A stretch of 64,000 nucleotides of DNA from Desulfonema magnum (GTDB lineage: Bacteria > Desulfobacterota > Desulfobacteria > Desulfobacterales > 4be13). The DNA lies in the NCBI RefSeq assembly GCF_017377395.1, contig NZ_CP061800.1, positions 4,485,633 through 4,549,632 of the forward strand, read 5' to 3'. Each line of letters begins with the position of its first letter. Positions within the stretch are counted from its first letter, which is position 1. Position numbers and translations under genes: made by a program. Of the stretch, positions 1 through 8,826 are shown piece by piece. The notes under the pieces were generated by a model. That model searched no databases. It was not told the DNA's origin and worked only from the letters and a program-made list of their open reading frames with translations.

Positions 1-1
1 G

Positions 2-1267
2 GTTGAAATCCCCGGACTTGCCTATGACAAAGAGGGGGTAAAAGCACATGAGCCTGAAAAAGCTGCCGAAGCTGTCACAGAGGCAATCTTTTCCAAATGG
101 AAACACGGGTGTGACATTCTTCATGTGCATAATTCCATGCTTGCCAAGAACAAAAATTTCTTAAAAATTTTAAAAAGGCTTCAGAAACACGGCATCAGAT
201 TGTTTCTTCAGATCCATGATTTTGCAGAGGACGGACGGCCTTTGGCATATTTCCCTGATGAATATGTGTCTGATTGCCATTACGGCGTCATTAACTCAAG
301 GGATTACAATATCCTTCTGAAATCAGGCTTGAAAAAAGAGGGATTGCATCATATTCCCAACACTGTCAATTTTTTCGATTTCGGACATAAAGACACAACA
401 CCTGAAAATCTGATTTTGTATCCTGTCCGGGCCATCCGAAGGAAAAATATCGGAGAAGCCATTCTTCTGTCCTTATTCTTCCGAAATAATGAAACCCTTG
501 GCATCACCCAGCCTCCGAACAGCCCCGCCGATATAACTCCCTATAATGACTGGAAGGATTATGTAAAAGAAAACCATCTGAATGTCATGTTTGAAGCAGG
601 AGTGAAAAGAGATTTTGAGGGGCTTGTTCAGTCCTCAAAATTTGTGATCACAACAAGTATCTCAGAGGGGTTCGGCTTTTCTTTTCTTGAACCGTGGACC
701 GCAAAAAAAATGCTCTGGGGAAGAAATATTTCTGATATCTGCTGTGATTTTGAAAGAAACAGGGTTCAGTTGAATCATCTTTACACACAGCTCAATGTGC
801 CGCTTCAATGGATAACTATCAACAGATTTTATGAAAAGTGGAAATCGTGTGTTTTACAAGCCTGCGAGCGCTTTGATTACCGTATCAGCGAAGAGTGCAT
901 TAGAAAGGCTTTTGACTCCCTTACCAAACATGGCTTAATTGATTTTGCCCTGCTTGACGAGGCTTTTCAAAAACAAATCATTTCCCGGATTCTATCCGAC
1001 AACAAAGAGGCACACACACTGATCCGTCTGAATCCGTATCTTTCAACCCCCGGGGATGTGTCAGACAATGCATCGCTGATACAAAACAACATGAGTGCGG
1101 TGAGGAGCAATTACAATCAGGCTGAATATAAAAAGAATCTTATGGATATTTATAGCAGAATTGTCAGAGATTCGGTATCCCAACGCATTGATAAAAACAT
1201 TCTCCTTAGCCAGTTTTTTAATCTTGAAGAATTCAGCTTGCTTAAATGGGGGGATTATGTCGGATAA
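2..1267 (+). CDS. glycosyltransferase, GT4-like (5' end outside window)
   Basis: The reading frame is open from the first bases of the window to a TAA at 1265-1267, so the N-terminus is missing; 421 residues are visible. The first visible part carries a HVHN stretch and the C-terminal half has SEGFGFSFLE, an EX7E-type motif in which two glutamates bracket a glycine/aromatic loop, as in nucleotide-sugar-using GT-B retaining transferases. It is therefore expected to move a sugar from a nucleotide donor in the cytoplasm; the acceptor cannot be read. The downstream HAD phosphatase gene starts inside its last codons, so the pair is probably co-translated. A plausible reading, by analogy with two-step glycosyl-phosphate pathways, is synthase plus phosphatase making a soluble glycoside. 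An internal GTG at 125 is not needed as a start. Confidence 0.7.
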   Translation, partial: VEIPGLAYDKEGVKAHEPEKAAEAVTEAIFSKWKHGCDILHVHNSMLAKNKNFLKILKRLQKHGIRLFLQIHDFAEDGRPLAYFPDEYVSDCHYGVINSRDYNILLKSGLKKEGLHHIPNTVNFFDFGHKDTTPENLILYPVRAIRRKNIGEAILLSLFFRNNETLGITQPPNSPADITPYNDWKDYVKENHLNVMFEAGVKRDFEGLVQSSKFVITTSISEGFGFSFLEPWTAKKMLWGRNISDICCDFERNRVQLNHLYTQLNVPLQWITINRFYEKWKSCVLQACERFDYRISEECIRKAFDSLTKHGLIDFALLDEAFQKQIISRILSDNKEAHTLIRLNPYLSTPGDVSDNASLIQNNMSAVRSNYNQAEYKKNLMDIYSRIVRDSVSQRIDKNILLSQFFNLEEFSLLKWGDYVG

Positions 1268-2102
1268 AGATCGCATATCAAAATACATCACTCCGCTCTT
1301 ACCAATTCCCACGGCATTGGGTCAGAGCGGGAAACTGGAGGAAAAAATAAAATGCGTCCTGTTTGATATTTACGGCACGCTGTTTATCAGCGCATCCGGA
1401 GATATCAGCATTGCAAAAAAACAATCTCCCAAAATGCGTGAGCTTGAACAATTACTGGCTGATTTTGAAATCAGAAAAACACCGCAGACGCTTCTCAGGG
1501 ATTTTTTCAGAGCCATTGAAAACACACATAATGAGTTAAGCGAAAAGGGAACTGACTATCCTGAAGTGGATATTATCCGTATCTGGACCAGTGTGCTTAA
1601 TCTGAACCATTCGGACACGCTAAAAGCATTTGCCGCTGAATTTGAAATGATCGTCAATCCGGTTTATCCCATGCCGCATCTGAAAGAGATGCTTTTTGTG
1701 TATAAAAAACAAAACATAATGATGGGGATCATCTCAAATGCCCAGTTTTACACGCCATATCTTTTCAACTGGTTTTTGGATGCAGATATTGAATCCCTCG
1801 GGTTTCATCCTGATCTGGTCTTTTTTTCCTACAAATTCGGATATGCAAAACCGTCAGATTTTCTGTTTCAAATGGCGGCAGATAAGCTTAAAGGCATGGG
1901 ATATCTGCCGGGTTCGGTGCTTTATGTGGGAAATGACATGCTCAATGATATTTACCCTGCAATGAAAATGGGATTTAAAACAGCGTTATTTGCAGGGGAT
2001 AAGAGATCGCTGAGACTGAGAAAAGATAATGAGGTGTGCAAAAATCTGGCTGCTGATCTTGTGATAACGGATCTGAATCAATTGTCTGATTATGTTAATT
2101 GA
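1257..2102 (+). CDS. HAD-superfamily hydrolase (phosphatase)
   Basis: This 281-residue protein has the HAD motif I FDIYGTLF near residue 37, giving the nucleophile aspartate, and a motif IV VGNDMLND near residue 225 that binds Mg2+. An ISNA stretch near residue 160 fits motif II and a KFGYAKP stretch supplies the motif III lysine. Such enzymes remove phosphate from small metabolites. The ATG at 1257 is chosen because it follows a GGGGG run and overlaps the glycosyltransferase stop by 11 bp; the frame is open further upstream but that part only shadows the preceding gene. The overlap suggests translational coupling and a shared substrate. The exact substrate is unknown. Confidence 0.85.
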   Translation: MSDKDRISKYITPLLPIPTALGQSGKLEEKIKCVLFDIYGTLFISASGDISIAKKQSPKMRELEQLLADFEIRKTPQTLLRDFFRAIENTHNELSEKGTDYPEVDIIRIWTSVLNLNHSDTLKAFAAEFEMIVNPVYPMPHLKEMLFVYKKQNIMMGIISNAQFYTPYLFNWFLDADIESLGFHPDLVFFSYKFGYAKPSDFLFQMAADKLKGMGYLPGSVLYVGNDMLNDIYPAMKMGFKTALFAGDKRSLRLRKDNEVCKNLAADLVITDLNQLSDYVN

Positions 2103-2351
2103 CTGAGGGACTATTTTCAGTCTTGTCCCCCCAGGACGTTGTCTTGTTATCTTGTTCCCGCGCTCTGCGTCACAGCCGTTACGTTAAAGAATTACAGGAC
2201 AGTCATAACAGCAATATAAGCGTGATTTATTTTATGAATTTCCTTCAATATAACAAATAATAGCCCCCTCTCAGAGAAGATACAGTTTTTTCAGAAACCC
2301 GTTTCTGACCAGATATGTTACTCCTCGGTTTTCACTCTTCCCCTTGAAATC

Positions 2352-2789
2352 TCAACTCCCGATCTTCAACTTTTTTCCCTGCCATCGGGCAGACACCTGT
2401 TCAAAGCATTCAGGACAAAGCCCAATAAACTCAAGTCTGTGTCCCATTATTTTATACTTGGTGGCTCCGAGGAGGCTGTTTTCAATGTTTTTCATGAAAT
2501 CCAGCGGTGCATCATCCACTCGGCCGCAATTCATGCACCGTATGTGATAATGTTTTTTAGGATTACCATCAAACCGTTTCAGGGTTCCGCTGATTTCAAG
2601 TTTTTGGATCTCTCCCAGTTCGGAGAGAACTTCCAGGTTTCTGTAAACTGTACCCAGACTGATGCGCGGAAGGTACTGTCGCACTCTTTCATAAAGTTCG
2701 TCAGCGCTCGGGTGATTGTTCATCTTTCTCAGCTCTTCCAAAATCACTTTGCGCTGGCGGGTCATTCTCATATTGCGTTCTGTCAGCAA
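2352..2789 (-). CDS. Fur-family regulator, PerR-like
   Basis: This 145-residue protein has the Fur layout: an N-terminal winged helix (TRQRKVILEEL, then SLGTVYRNLEVL as recognition helix) and a C-terminal metal/dimer domain. CMNCG and CPEC provide the two Cys pairs of the structural zinc site. The regulatory-site residues match the PerR pattern: NHPSAD (His near 27), FDG, KHYH and a following DD. PerR proteins sense peroxide through Fe-catalysed His oxidation, which suits an anaerobe with a rubrerythrin-like gene nearby at 6.5 kb. The start is a TTG nine bases after GGAGG. It lies downstream of citrate synthase on the same strand, separated by a hairpin, so it is probably transcribed alone. 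Fur or Zur specificity cannot be excluded. Confidence 0.85.
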   Translation of the reverse strand: MLTERNMRMTRQRKVILEELRKMNNHPSADELYERVRQYLPRISLGTVYRNLEVLSELGEIQKLEISGTLKRFDGNPKKHYHIRCMNCGRVDDAPLDFMKNIENSLLGATKYKIMGHRLEFIGLCPECFEQVSARWQGKKLKIGS

Positions 2790-2828
2790 ACCATTTACCC
2801 TCCGATTTTAAGCGTGACGGATTGGCAG

Positions 2829-2857
2829 AAACCGGATTTTTTCAAAAAATCCGGTTT
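2829..2857 (-). terminator. hairpin between citrate synthase and the Fur-type gene
   Basis: A perfect 14-bp inverted repeat (arms 2829-2842 and 2844-2857, AAACCGGATTTTTT and its complement) sits just after the citrate synthase stop. A T-run follows on the plus strand and a shorter one on the minus strand, so it probably ends gltA transcription and may be bidirectional. Confidence 0.6.
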
Positions 2858-2877
2858 TTTTTAAGCGGGTTACCTGA

Positions 2878-4056
2878 TCACCTTTCTTCAATTGGTGTAA
2901 AGAGACACTCATCAGGGCCGCAGTAATCACCGATGTATTCTGATTCGGGCCGATAAAGCATGGGTTTCGGAGCAGCTTCTGCAAACTGCTCTTCCAATAC
3001 ATGAGCGGCCCATCCTGAAATTCTTGAAATGGCAAACACCGGTGTGAAAAGATCAACAGGAATTCCCATATAATAATAAAGGGAAGCGCTGTAAAAATCC
3101 ACATTCACAAAAATATCCATGTTTTTATGCTTTTTAAAAGCCTGTTTTGCCTTTTGTTCCAAAATAGCGGATATTTCGTACCATCTGGTATCATTGGTAC
3201 GTTTTCCCATTGTTTCGGACATGGGGGCCAGAATCAGGGCACGGGGATCATCCACTTTGTAAACAGCGTGTCCCAGGCCCATGATCTTTCTTCCGGCTTC
3301 CAGTTCATGATTGATATATTTTTCAACAGCGTCAGGACTTCCGATTTTTAACAGCATATTCATGACACGGGTATTAGCGCCGCCATGAAGTGCGCCCGAC
3401 AAAGACCCCACTGCGGCCGCCACCGCGGCGTACATATGCGCCCTTGTGGAAGCAACTTCTCTTGCAGCAAATGTTGACGCGTTAAAAGAATGCTCGGCGT
3501 GAAGAATAAGGCATACATCAAAGAACCGGGATATCTCATCATCCGGCATGGTGCCGGTTAACATATAGAGAAAATTCCCCGCATGATCCAGGTCAGGTGA
3601 GGGTTCCAGAGGCGCTTTATTGTTTCGGATACGGTCCCATGCAGCTAAAATGGAAGGCATTTTTGCAATGAGTTTTATTCCCATTCGCAATGATGCTTCC
3701 CGTGAGGGATCTTTCACATCCGGATCATGATGCGCCAGCATTGACACCCCGGCCTGAAGGATATCCATTGGCAGAGCATCACCCGGGCTGGTTTTTAAAG
3801 CTGTAATAAGTTCCGCAGGGATATGTCTTTCTGCGGACAGGCAGGATTTAAATTCAGCAAGTTCATTGTTGTCAGGCAATTTTTCATACAGCAGCAGATG
3901 AGCGACTTCTTCAAATGTGGCATTTTCAGCCAGATCCTTAACAGGATATCCCCTGTAAATTAATTTGCCCACATCACCCATCACATCGCTTATCTTGGTA
4001 CTGGCAATGACAACATCCCGAAGACCCGTATTGATAATCGGTTTACAATCTTCCAT
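2878..4056 (-). CDS. gltA: citrate synthase
   Basis: This 392-residue enzyme condenses acetyl-CoA and oxaloacetate to citrate in the cytoplasm. The catalytic elements are visible: ALHGGAN (His), GLGHAVYK (His) and NVDFYSASLYY (Asp). The short length and the N-terminal GLRDVVIASTKISD block fit the dimeric, Bacillus/archaeal-like citrate/2-methylcitrate synthase branch better than the longer NADH-regulated hexameric enzyme. The second ATG (4056) is preferred because AGGTG lies just before it, overlapping the codons of the alternative ATG at 4068. It is monocistronic, bounded by a hairpin downstream and 440 bp of repeat-bearing spacer upstream. Isocitrate dehydrogenase (8.8 kb) and succinyl-CoA ligase (20.5 kb) lie close by. 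A 2-methylcitrate role is possible but there are no prp neighbours. Confidence 0.9.
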   Translation of the reverse strand: MEDCKPIINTGLRDVVIASTKISDVMGDVGKLIYRGYPVKDLAENATFEEVAHLLLYEKLPDNNELAEFKSCLSAERHIPAELITALKTSPGDALPMDILQAGVSMLAHHDPDVKDPSREASLRMGIKLIAKMPSILAAWDRIRNNKAPLEPSPDLDHAGNFLYMLTGTMPDDEISRFFDVCLILHAEHSFNASTFAAREVASTRAHMYAAVAAAVGSLSGALHGGANTRVMNMLLKIGSPDAVEKYINHELEAGRKIMGLGHAVYKVDDPRALILAPMSETMGKRTNDTRWYEISAILEQKAKQAFKKHKNMDIFVNVDFYSASLYYYMGIPVDLFTPVFAISRISGWAAHVLEEQFAEAAPKPMLYRPESEYIGDYCGPDECLFTPIEER

Positions 4057-4507
4057 GTAACACCTCATTATGCGGTTAAATTTGTATTTATCAAAATTTA
4101 GATGTCCGAAGCATCTGTTTCACAGATTGTTTACTATATGAAATTTATGGAAAAAAGTCAAGGAAGAAATTTAATATGAAACCATGTGCCAGATGTTACA
4201 GCTCAGTATATTTTCATAGCCGGAGCTGACCGTCCCGGTCATAACCGTTTTTAACACATCATCAGATCGAAAAAGATCAGGAAATTCGCTTTCTACCCGG
4301 TCCGGCATATGGCAAATCCGAACGGATCCGGAGTGCAAAAATTGTATTTTTGCGCCTGCGAAAAAGCATTTTTCGCACTCCGGAGAAAACACCGGAAAAC
4401 CCGCTTACGCCTGAGTCAGCAGCATTGCCGGCATATGGGAGAGACTTCTTTCTCACAAAGAATTATCTGAAGACTGAATTCCGAACGATCCGGCTGAAGA
4501 CTGAGTT
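4057..4507. repeat. spacer with a TCCGGAGTGC palindrome (family F)
   Basis: No convincing gene lies here. At 4327-4384 TCCGGAGTGC and its complement GCACTCCGGA bracket an A/T-rich hairpin. Related palindromes lie near 8768, 12091, 53939 and 60472, so this is an interspersed family. The part next to gltA (4057-4170) is AT-rich and probably holds its promoter; no clear boxes were seen. Confidence 0.6.
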
Positions 4508-5833
4508 TCAGAAAGGAAGGGAGCGCACTGCCCGGACATAGCACTTTTCTTCAAAATAATGAAAATAACCTCTGTCGAATTGGACATGCCACGCGGCACT
4601 CAATGAACGCTTATCCGAACTCCAGCACCAAAGCTGTTTTTTATCAAATAAAGAAGAAACATAAAGATTGTTTGACTGTTTTTCCTGTTCCAGCAAAGAT
4701 ATCAGTTCTTCAACTGTCGGCATCCGCCAGTTATTATATCCGGCAAACCGTCTGCGGTTAAGTTGCTGGATATACTCCTGTGCTGCTTTATAATCTATAT
4801 ATGTGTCTGATCCGGACTTTTGCCATATCAGACCCGTGGCACGATCAGTCACCGTGTTGTTTTTATTATCTTTGAAGTCATTCTTTATGTATCCAAGGGG
4901 TCTCAAGTTGCTGTGCAGCCCGAGAATTTTATAAAATTTTTCATTCGGGGCCCTGATTGGTTTATCTCGGAGTTTATATTTTGTTTTTTGCTGTGTTACC
5001 GGTTTCAGCTTTTTTTCCCGTATTTGATTCTGTATTTCAGGGCTTTTTCTGATGTTTTTCGCTGCCTTCATCATTGCATCTATACTCTGATACCGCTTTT
5101 CCGGATCTTTCTGAAAACATTTTCCGAAAAAAGGACGATAATTGTAAGAAAGCAGATCTGTATCTATTTTCCCCTCCACGATAGAACCCATTATCCCTGC
5201 GGGATCGTCTCCTTGAAAGACAAGCGTCCCTGTCAGCATCCGGTAATATACAACTGCCGCGGACCATCTGTCCGCGGCAAATCCGTATTTATTATGAAAA
5301 GCCTCTGGTGCCATATAATGTAAGGTTCCCACGCCGCTGGTCTTGGATGAACTCTCCCCTGATATGTATCTCGCTGTTCCGAAATCACCTATTTTAATAA
5401 TATCCTCCAGCACAAAAAGATTCGCGGGTTTGATATCACGATGTAAGATATTATTCCTCTCTAAGACCTTTAGCCCCAGGAGTATTTCAATAAAATATTT
5501 GAATGCTGTCAGTTCGTTGATTGGCCTCTCTGCCAAAATATCCTCCAGGCTGGCAGGCAAATACTCCATCAGGATACAATCCTCATCATCTGTTGTTTTT
5601 CCATAGTCCTGTATGCTCACCAGGCGATTAGACTGAATTCTCATGACAGACTCCACTCCGCGCTTCTCCACTTGGACGTTCTTTTCCAGCACTTTCAGGG
5701 CAAAAGATAATCCAATGTCGTTTTCCACGAGATATACCCGTCCGAAAGCCCCTTGGCCTAAAAAACTCCTCAGAATGTATTCTTTGAATATCTTCTTATC
5801 CGGCATATAATTACCTTTAATTCTTTTTTTCAT
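4508..5833 (-). CDS. Ser/Thr protein kinase fused to a DUF1566 (Lcl C-terminal) domain
   Basis: The 441-residue protein starts with a complete Hanks-type kinase (about 12-270): glycine loop GQGAFGRV, lysine in FALKVLEK, catalytic HRDIKPANL, metal-binding DFG in GDFGTAR, and MAPEAF. After a basic linker comes a DUF1566 domain (about 330-440) with GLIWQKSGS, NNWRMPTVEEL and a CYVRAVR ending. That fold is related to C-type lectin and formylglycine-generating-enzyme folds and often acts as a binding module. No transmembrane segment is obvious, so this is probably a cytoplasmic kinase whose C-terminal domain binds a ligand or partner. The ATG at 5833 has GGGGGAG seven bases upstream. All catalytic residues are present, so activity is expected; the substrate is unknown. 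Confidence 0.9.
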   Translation of the reverse strand: MKKRIKGNYMPDKKIFKEYILRSFLGQGAFGRVYLVENDIGLSFALKVLEKNVQVEKRGVESVMRIQSNRLVSIQDYGKTTDDEDCILMEYLPASLEDILAERPINELTAFKYFIEILLGLKVLERNNILHRDIKPANLFVLEDIIKIGDFGTARYISGESSSKTSGVGTLHYMAPEAFHNKYGFAADRWSAAVVYYRMLTGTLVFQGDDPAGIMGSIVEGKIDTDLLSYNYRPFFGKCFQKDPEKRYQSIDAMMKAAKNIRKSPEIQNQIREKKLKPVTQQKTKYKLRDKPIRAPNEKFYKILGLHSNLRPLGYIKNDFKDNKNNTVTDRATGLIWQKSGSDTYIDYKAAQEYIQQLNRRRFAGYNNWRMPTVEELISLLEQEKQSNNLYVSSLFDKKQLWCWSSDKRSLSAAWHVQFDRGYFHYFEEKCYVRAVRSLPF

Positions 5834-6130
5834 TGACTTGCTCCCCCTTTCTCTGTTCTGGGTTTATGTTTTCAGTCCTTTTTTTCAACGTAAACCAGAA
5901 TAAAGGTAATGTTATTTTTCGTCGCTTAAAAAAAACATAATTAGTTTATTGTGAAATCGGTTATGACATGTTCTTAATTATTTCACAAAGCAAGAAACAA
6001 AATCAAGGGGGTAAAAAGAGTATTCAAAAGGAGAAAATTCCTACTTTCAGACAAACTGTTTCAGAGTATGATCATCGCCTGAAATCAGAATGAGTTCGCA
6101 AACAGCTTTTGAATATTGAGATAAATGTCA

Positions 6131-6437
6131 CTCGATGTTCAAGTTTTTTATGCCTGATTATATAAAAATAATATTTTCAAAGCGTTAAAAATTTGATTCA
6201 AATATTCTGTTTTAAAAGTTTAAAGATATAACCTATTGAATTTATAGGTTGTGTTCAAGTTTTTTATGCCTGATTATATAAAAATAATATTTTCAAAGCG
6301 TTAAAAATTTGATTCAAATATTCTGTTTTAAAAGTTTAAAGATATAACCTATTGAATTTATAAACTTTAAAGTAAAAAAATCCCGGCTTAAAAATTACCA
6401 ATAAATTCAGTCAACAGAAAAAAATTTGAATATCGAG
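6131..6437. mobile_element. MITE-like element, family A copy 1, with an internal 111-bp duplication
   Basis: The ends are CTCGATGTTCAAGTTTTTT (6131) and, on the other strand, CTCGATATTCAAATTTTTT (ending 6437). The element is flanked by the direct repeat TGTCA (6126-6130 and 6438-6442). Inside it a 111-bp block occurs twice (6136-6246 and 6252-6362) with no difference seen, separated by GGTTG, so the duplication is recent. No coding capacity. The remaining spacer (5834-6125) is AT-rich with nothing recognised. Confidence 0.75.
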
Positions 6438-6446
6438 TGTCAGTCA

Positions 6447-6477
6447 GACTTCCGAAGCTTTGGAAACTTCGGAAGTC
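6447..6477 (-). terminator. hairpin downstream of the rubrerythrin-like gene
   Basis: Eleven-base perfect arms GACTTCCGAAG and CTTCGGAAGTC lie nine bases beyond the stop of the rubrerythrin-like gene. There is no long T-run, so termination is likely but not certain. Confidence 0.45.
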
Positions 6478-6485
6478 TTAAAACG

Positions 6486-6956
6486 CTAATCCCCTATTTT
6501 CGCCATGTAATCATCATACATGGTTTCAAGAGCATTTTTGTGTTTTGCCTCTTCCTGGCAAAGTACCTTGAAGAGTTTTTTGGTGTCTTCTGTTTCAGCG
6601 TTTTCCAGCAGACTGTTGTAGAGCCTGAGCGCGCTTTCTTCCCGCTTCATGGCAATGGCAAGTATATCCTTGTATCCCAGACCTTTTTTATACTCCATGT
6701 CAACAAGGTAATCGCTGCGTTTTAAGTCCGTGATCCATTTCAACTTGTATTCATCCAAGCTTTTGCCAATGCCTTCCTTTTCCAGCTTTTCAAGCATGGC
6801 CTGATGTTTTCGCTCCTCTTCGGCAAATTCCCTGAGCATTTCGCTGACTCCGGACATGGATTCTTCCTGGCTTGCCGTATCATAGAAATCAGCGGCCTCT
6901 TTTTCTTTTTCAATGGCAAAATCAATAACAGCCTTTAAATTCTCAAACTGCATCAT
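6486..6956 (-). CDS. rubrerythrin/ferritin-like diiron protein
   Basis: A 156-residue four-helix-bundle protein with two pairs of diiron-ligand motifs: E..KEAADFYD and EEERKH in the first half, EESALRLY and CQEEAKHK in the second. There is no C-terminal rubredoxin domain (no CxxC pairs), so it is an erythrin-like short form rather than classical rubrerythrin. The family is linked to peroxide detoxification or iron handling in anaerobes. AGGAG lies three bases before the first ATG and six before a second one (6953), which may be the true start. A PerR-like gene 4 kb away could regulate it, but no operator was identified. Confidence 0.85.
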   Translation of the reverse strand: MMQFENLKAVIDFAIEKEKEAADFYDTASQEESMSGVSEMLREFAEEERKHQAMLEKLEKEGIGKSLDEYKLKWITDLKRSDYLVDMEYKKGLGYKDILAIAMKREESALRLYNSLLENAETEDTKKLFKVLCQEEAKHKNALETMYDDYMAKIGD

Positions 6957-7130
6957 CTTCTCCTTTCAAAATTTATTCGTTTATATCAGTTTTCAGAAAG
7001 TTAAATTTCTTTTCAAAATTATTTATCTGAAAAGCAATGGTTACGCGGCGAGGAGTCCCCAGTTTGAATTGCTGAGGACAGTGTCGCCATTTTCCCAGCA
7101 CTTACTATCATCCCTTCAAACACATTGATT

Positions 7131-7607
7131 TTAATTATATTTTTGGATAATTTTCTGTATAATATCTGTGGTTGAAGCGTCCGGTACAACAGATATTCTT
7201 TTCACTTTGCCACCATTGGCTTTTACAAAATCAGCCCCGATGATATCTTTTTCTGCCCAGTCCGCCCCTTTTACAAGGACATCCGGCTTTATGGTCTGTA
7301 TCAGGTTCAAAGGATCCGCTTCATCAAAGATCGTCACATAATCCACACACTCCAGACTGATAAGCACCTCTGCCCGCTGTTCCTGGGATACGATGGGCCT
7401 TTTTTTCCCTTTTATAAGCTTCACTGATTCATCGGAATTTAACCCCACCACCAGCAAATCGCCTTTGGCTCTGGCAGCTGTAAGATATCGCACATGCCCC
7501 ACATGCAATATATCAAAACATCCGTTGGTAAAAACAACACGGGTTCCGTTATGTTGCAAGACATGCAGTTCTTGAACAAGCGCTTCCAATTCTAAAATCT
7601 TAGACAT
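7131..7607 (-). CDS. rfaE2: D-glycero-beta-D-manno-heptose 1-phosphate adenylyltransferase
   Basis: At 158 residues this is the stand-alone form of the C-terminal half of HldE. It has the nucleotidyltransferase signature TNGCFDILHVGHVRYL near residue 28, with the HxGH motif that binds ATP, followed by LNSDESVK, KGADW and STTDIIQKI. It makes ADP-heptose for the LPS inner core, supporting a Gram-negative envelope. The kinase half (rfaE1) is not in the window. comF lies 39 bp upstream on the same strand, so the two may be co-transcribed. No strong ribosome-binding site precedes the ATG. Confidence 0.9.
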   Translation of the reverse strand: MSKILELEALVQELHVLQHNGTRVVFTNGCFDILHVGHVRYLTAARAKGDLLVVGLNSDESVKLIKGKKRPIVSQEQRAEVLISLECVDYVTIFDEADPLNLIQTIKPDVLVKGADWAEKDIIGADFVKANGGKVKRISVVPDASTTDIIQKIIQKYN

Positions 7608-7646
7608 TTGATAATTGATAATTGATAATTAAAAAATTCTCAATTC

Positions 7647-8435
7647 CTAATTCTTCACAGTTTTTGCCAAACTCAGGATATCAACATATTCAGCCCCGTT
7701 ATTCAGGAGAACCTTTGCGCATTCATCTGATGTTGCTCCTGTGGTATAGACATCATCCACAAGAAGTATTCTTTTTCCTTTAATTTCTGATGACTTTTTG
7801 ATGCTGAAAGCATCCTTGATATTTTCCATGCGTTCTGCCTGACTTTTCAGAGTGGCCTGCTGTATTGTATTTTTAGTCCTGACAAGAACATTTCTTTTAA
7901 TTTGTATGTGAGATAAGTCAGTGTTCAAAGATTTTGCCATGCGGGGCCATTTCCTGATTAAAACATATGCCTGATTGAAGCCGCGTTTTCTAAGTCTTCT
8001 GATATGAAGCGGTACTGGCATGACAATATCAATATCCCCCTTATCCCAATGCCGGATAAACGCACAAAAAAGAAGCATTCCAAAGGGACGGGCCAGCCGG
8101 ATGTCCTCATTATACTTAAAAGAACGGATCGCTGCTGCAAATGATTCTTGTTCTTTTTCATATTCCCCCAGAGCCAGAGCCAATCTGAAACGCCTGGGGG
8201 GAATTAACTCCTTACCATAAATGGGAGTTTCAAGAGGAGAAAAACCAGGTAAACAGTTCGGACACAGAAAAGGAGCCATTACCTTTTGAAAGGTCATATC
8301 ATGAAGATTGTTTTCATACAAATCCACCTGCTGAGGCGGCGGAAAAAAAGCATCACATACCGAGCATTTGGTCGGAAATATGGCTTCTTTCAAGACCCTT
8401 GCGACACGCGTCCCCATTTCTTTGAAATCAGGCAT
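7647..8435 (-). CDS. comF: ComF-family phosphoribosyltransferase-like protein
   Basis: This 262-residue protein has an N-terminal zinc-binding region (CSVC near 21 and CPNC near 58), the RGFNQAY motif, and a C-terminal type I phosphoribosyltransferase domain with the PRPP loop ILLVDDVYTTGAT. Homologues support DNA uptake in naturally competent bacteria, but comF is also widely kept in non-competent species. AGGAG lies five bases before the ATG at 8435. It probably heads a two-gene unit with rfaE2. The function here cannot be told from context. Confidence 0.85.
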   Translation of the reverse strand: MPDFKEMGTRVARVLKEAIFPTKCSVCDAFFPPPQQVDLYENNLHDMTFQKVMAPFLCPNCLPGFSPLETPIYGKELIPPRRFRLALALGEYEKEQESFAAAIRSFKYNEDIRLARPFGMLLFCAFIRHWDKGDIDIVMPVPLHIRRLRKRGFNQAYVLIRKWPRMAKSLNTDLSHIQIKRNVLVRTKNTIQQATLKSQAERMENIKDAFSIKKSSEIKGKRILLVDDVYTTGATSDECAKVLLNNGAEYVDILSLAKTVKN

Positions 8436-8826
8436 TCAATCTCCTGCTGACGAATATCAACGCTTTTATCGTAATCAGCCGTCTGTCCAGGTTCAGCTTC
8501 GTCGTAGCGTTCTTAGTCCTTTGCCACCGGCCATTTGTCAGCAAATATCCGGTGAATATCGTCTGAGCAAAGTTATAAAAGGTTCTTGTTCCCAGAGGCT
8601 CTGCCTGCCTCGTGTGTCATGGTGCAACCAATATTTCTTGTGAGATGCCAGGCGAGGCCGGACTTCGTGTGTCATGGTGCAGCCAATGTCTTTTATGAGA
8701 TGCCATACGAGGCAGAGCCTCGTGTATGCGTTCCCAGGCAGAGCCTCACTGGCATTAAGTTAAGCTTCCGGAGTGCGAAAATTATTTTTCGCAGGCAGAG
8801 CCTGGGAATGAGTAAGTCATCATTTC
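8436..8826. repeat. spacer of 'GTTCCCAGGC...GCCTGGGAA'-type repeats
   Basis: No gene is supported. Segments with CGAGGC...GAGCCTCG, ATGCGTTCCCAGGC and a CGTGTGTCATGGTGCA repeat (twice, about 8610-8690) belong to the same family as the 167-bp tandem array at 27.7-28.4 kb. A TTCCGGAGTGCG half-palindrome (8768) is from family F. The block ends at the isocitrate dehydrogenase stop. Confidence 0.6.

Noticed and set aside
4171..4392. 73-codon minus-strand frame upstream of the kinase region
   Set aside because: It runs through a family F palindrome and has no family resemblance.
4508..5833. Diversity-generating retroelement target in the DUF1566 domain
   Set aside because: No reverse transcriptase gene or template repeat was found in the window.
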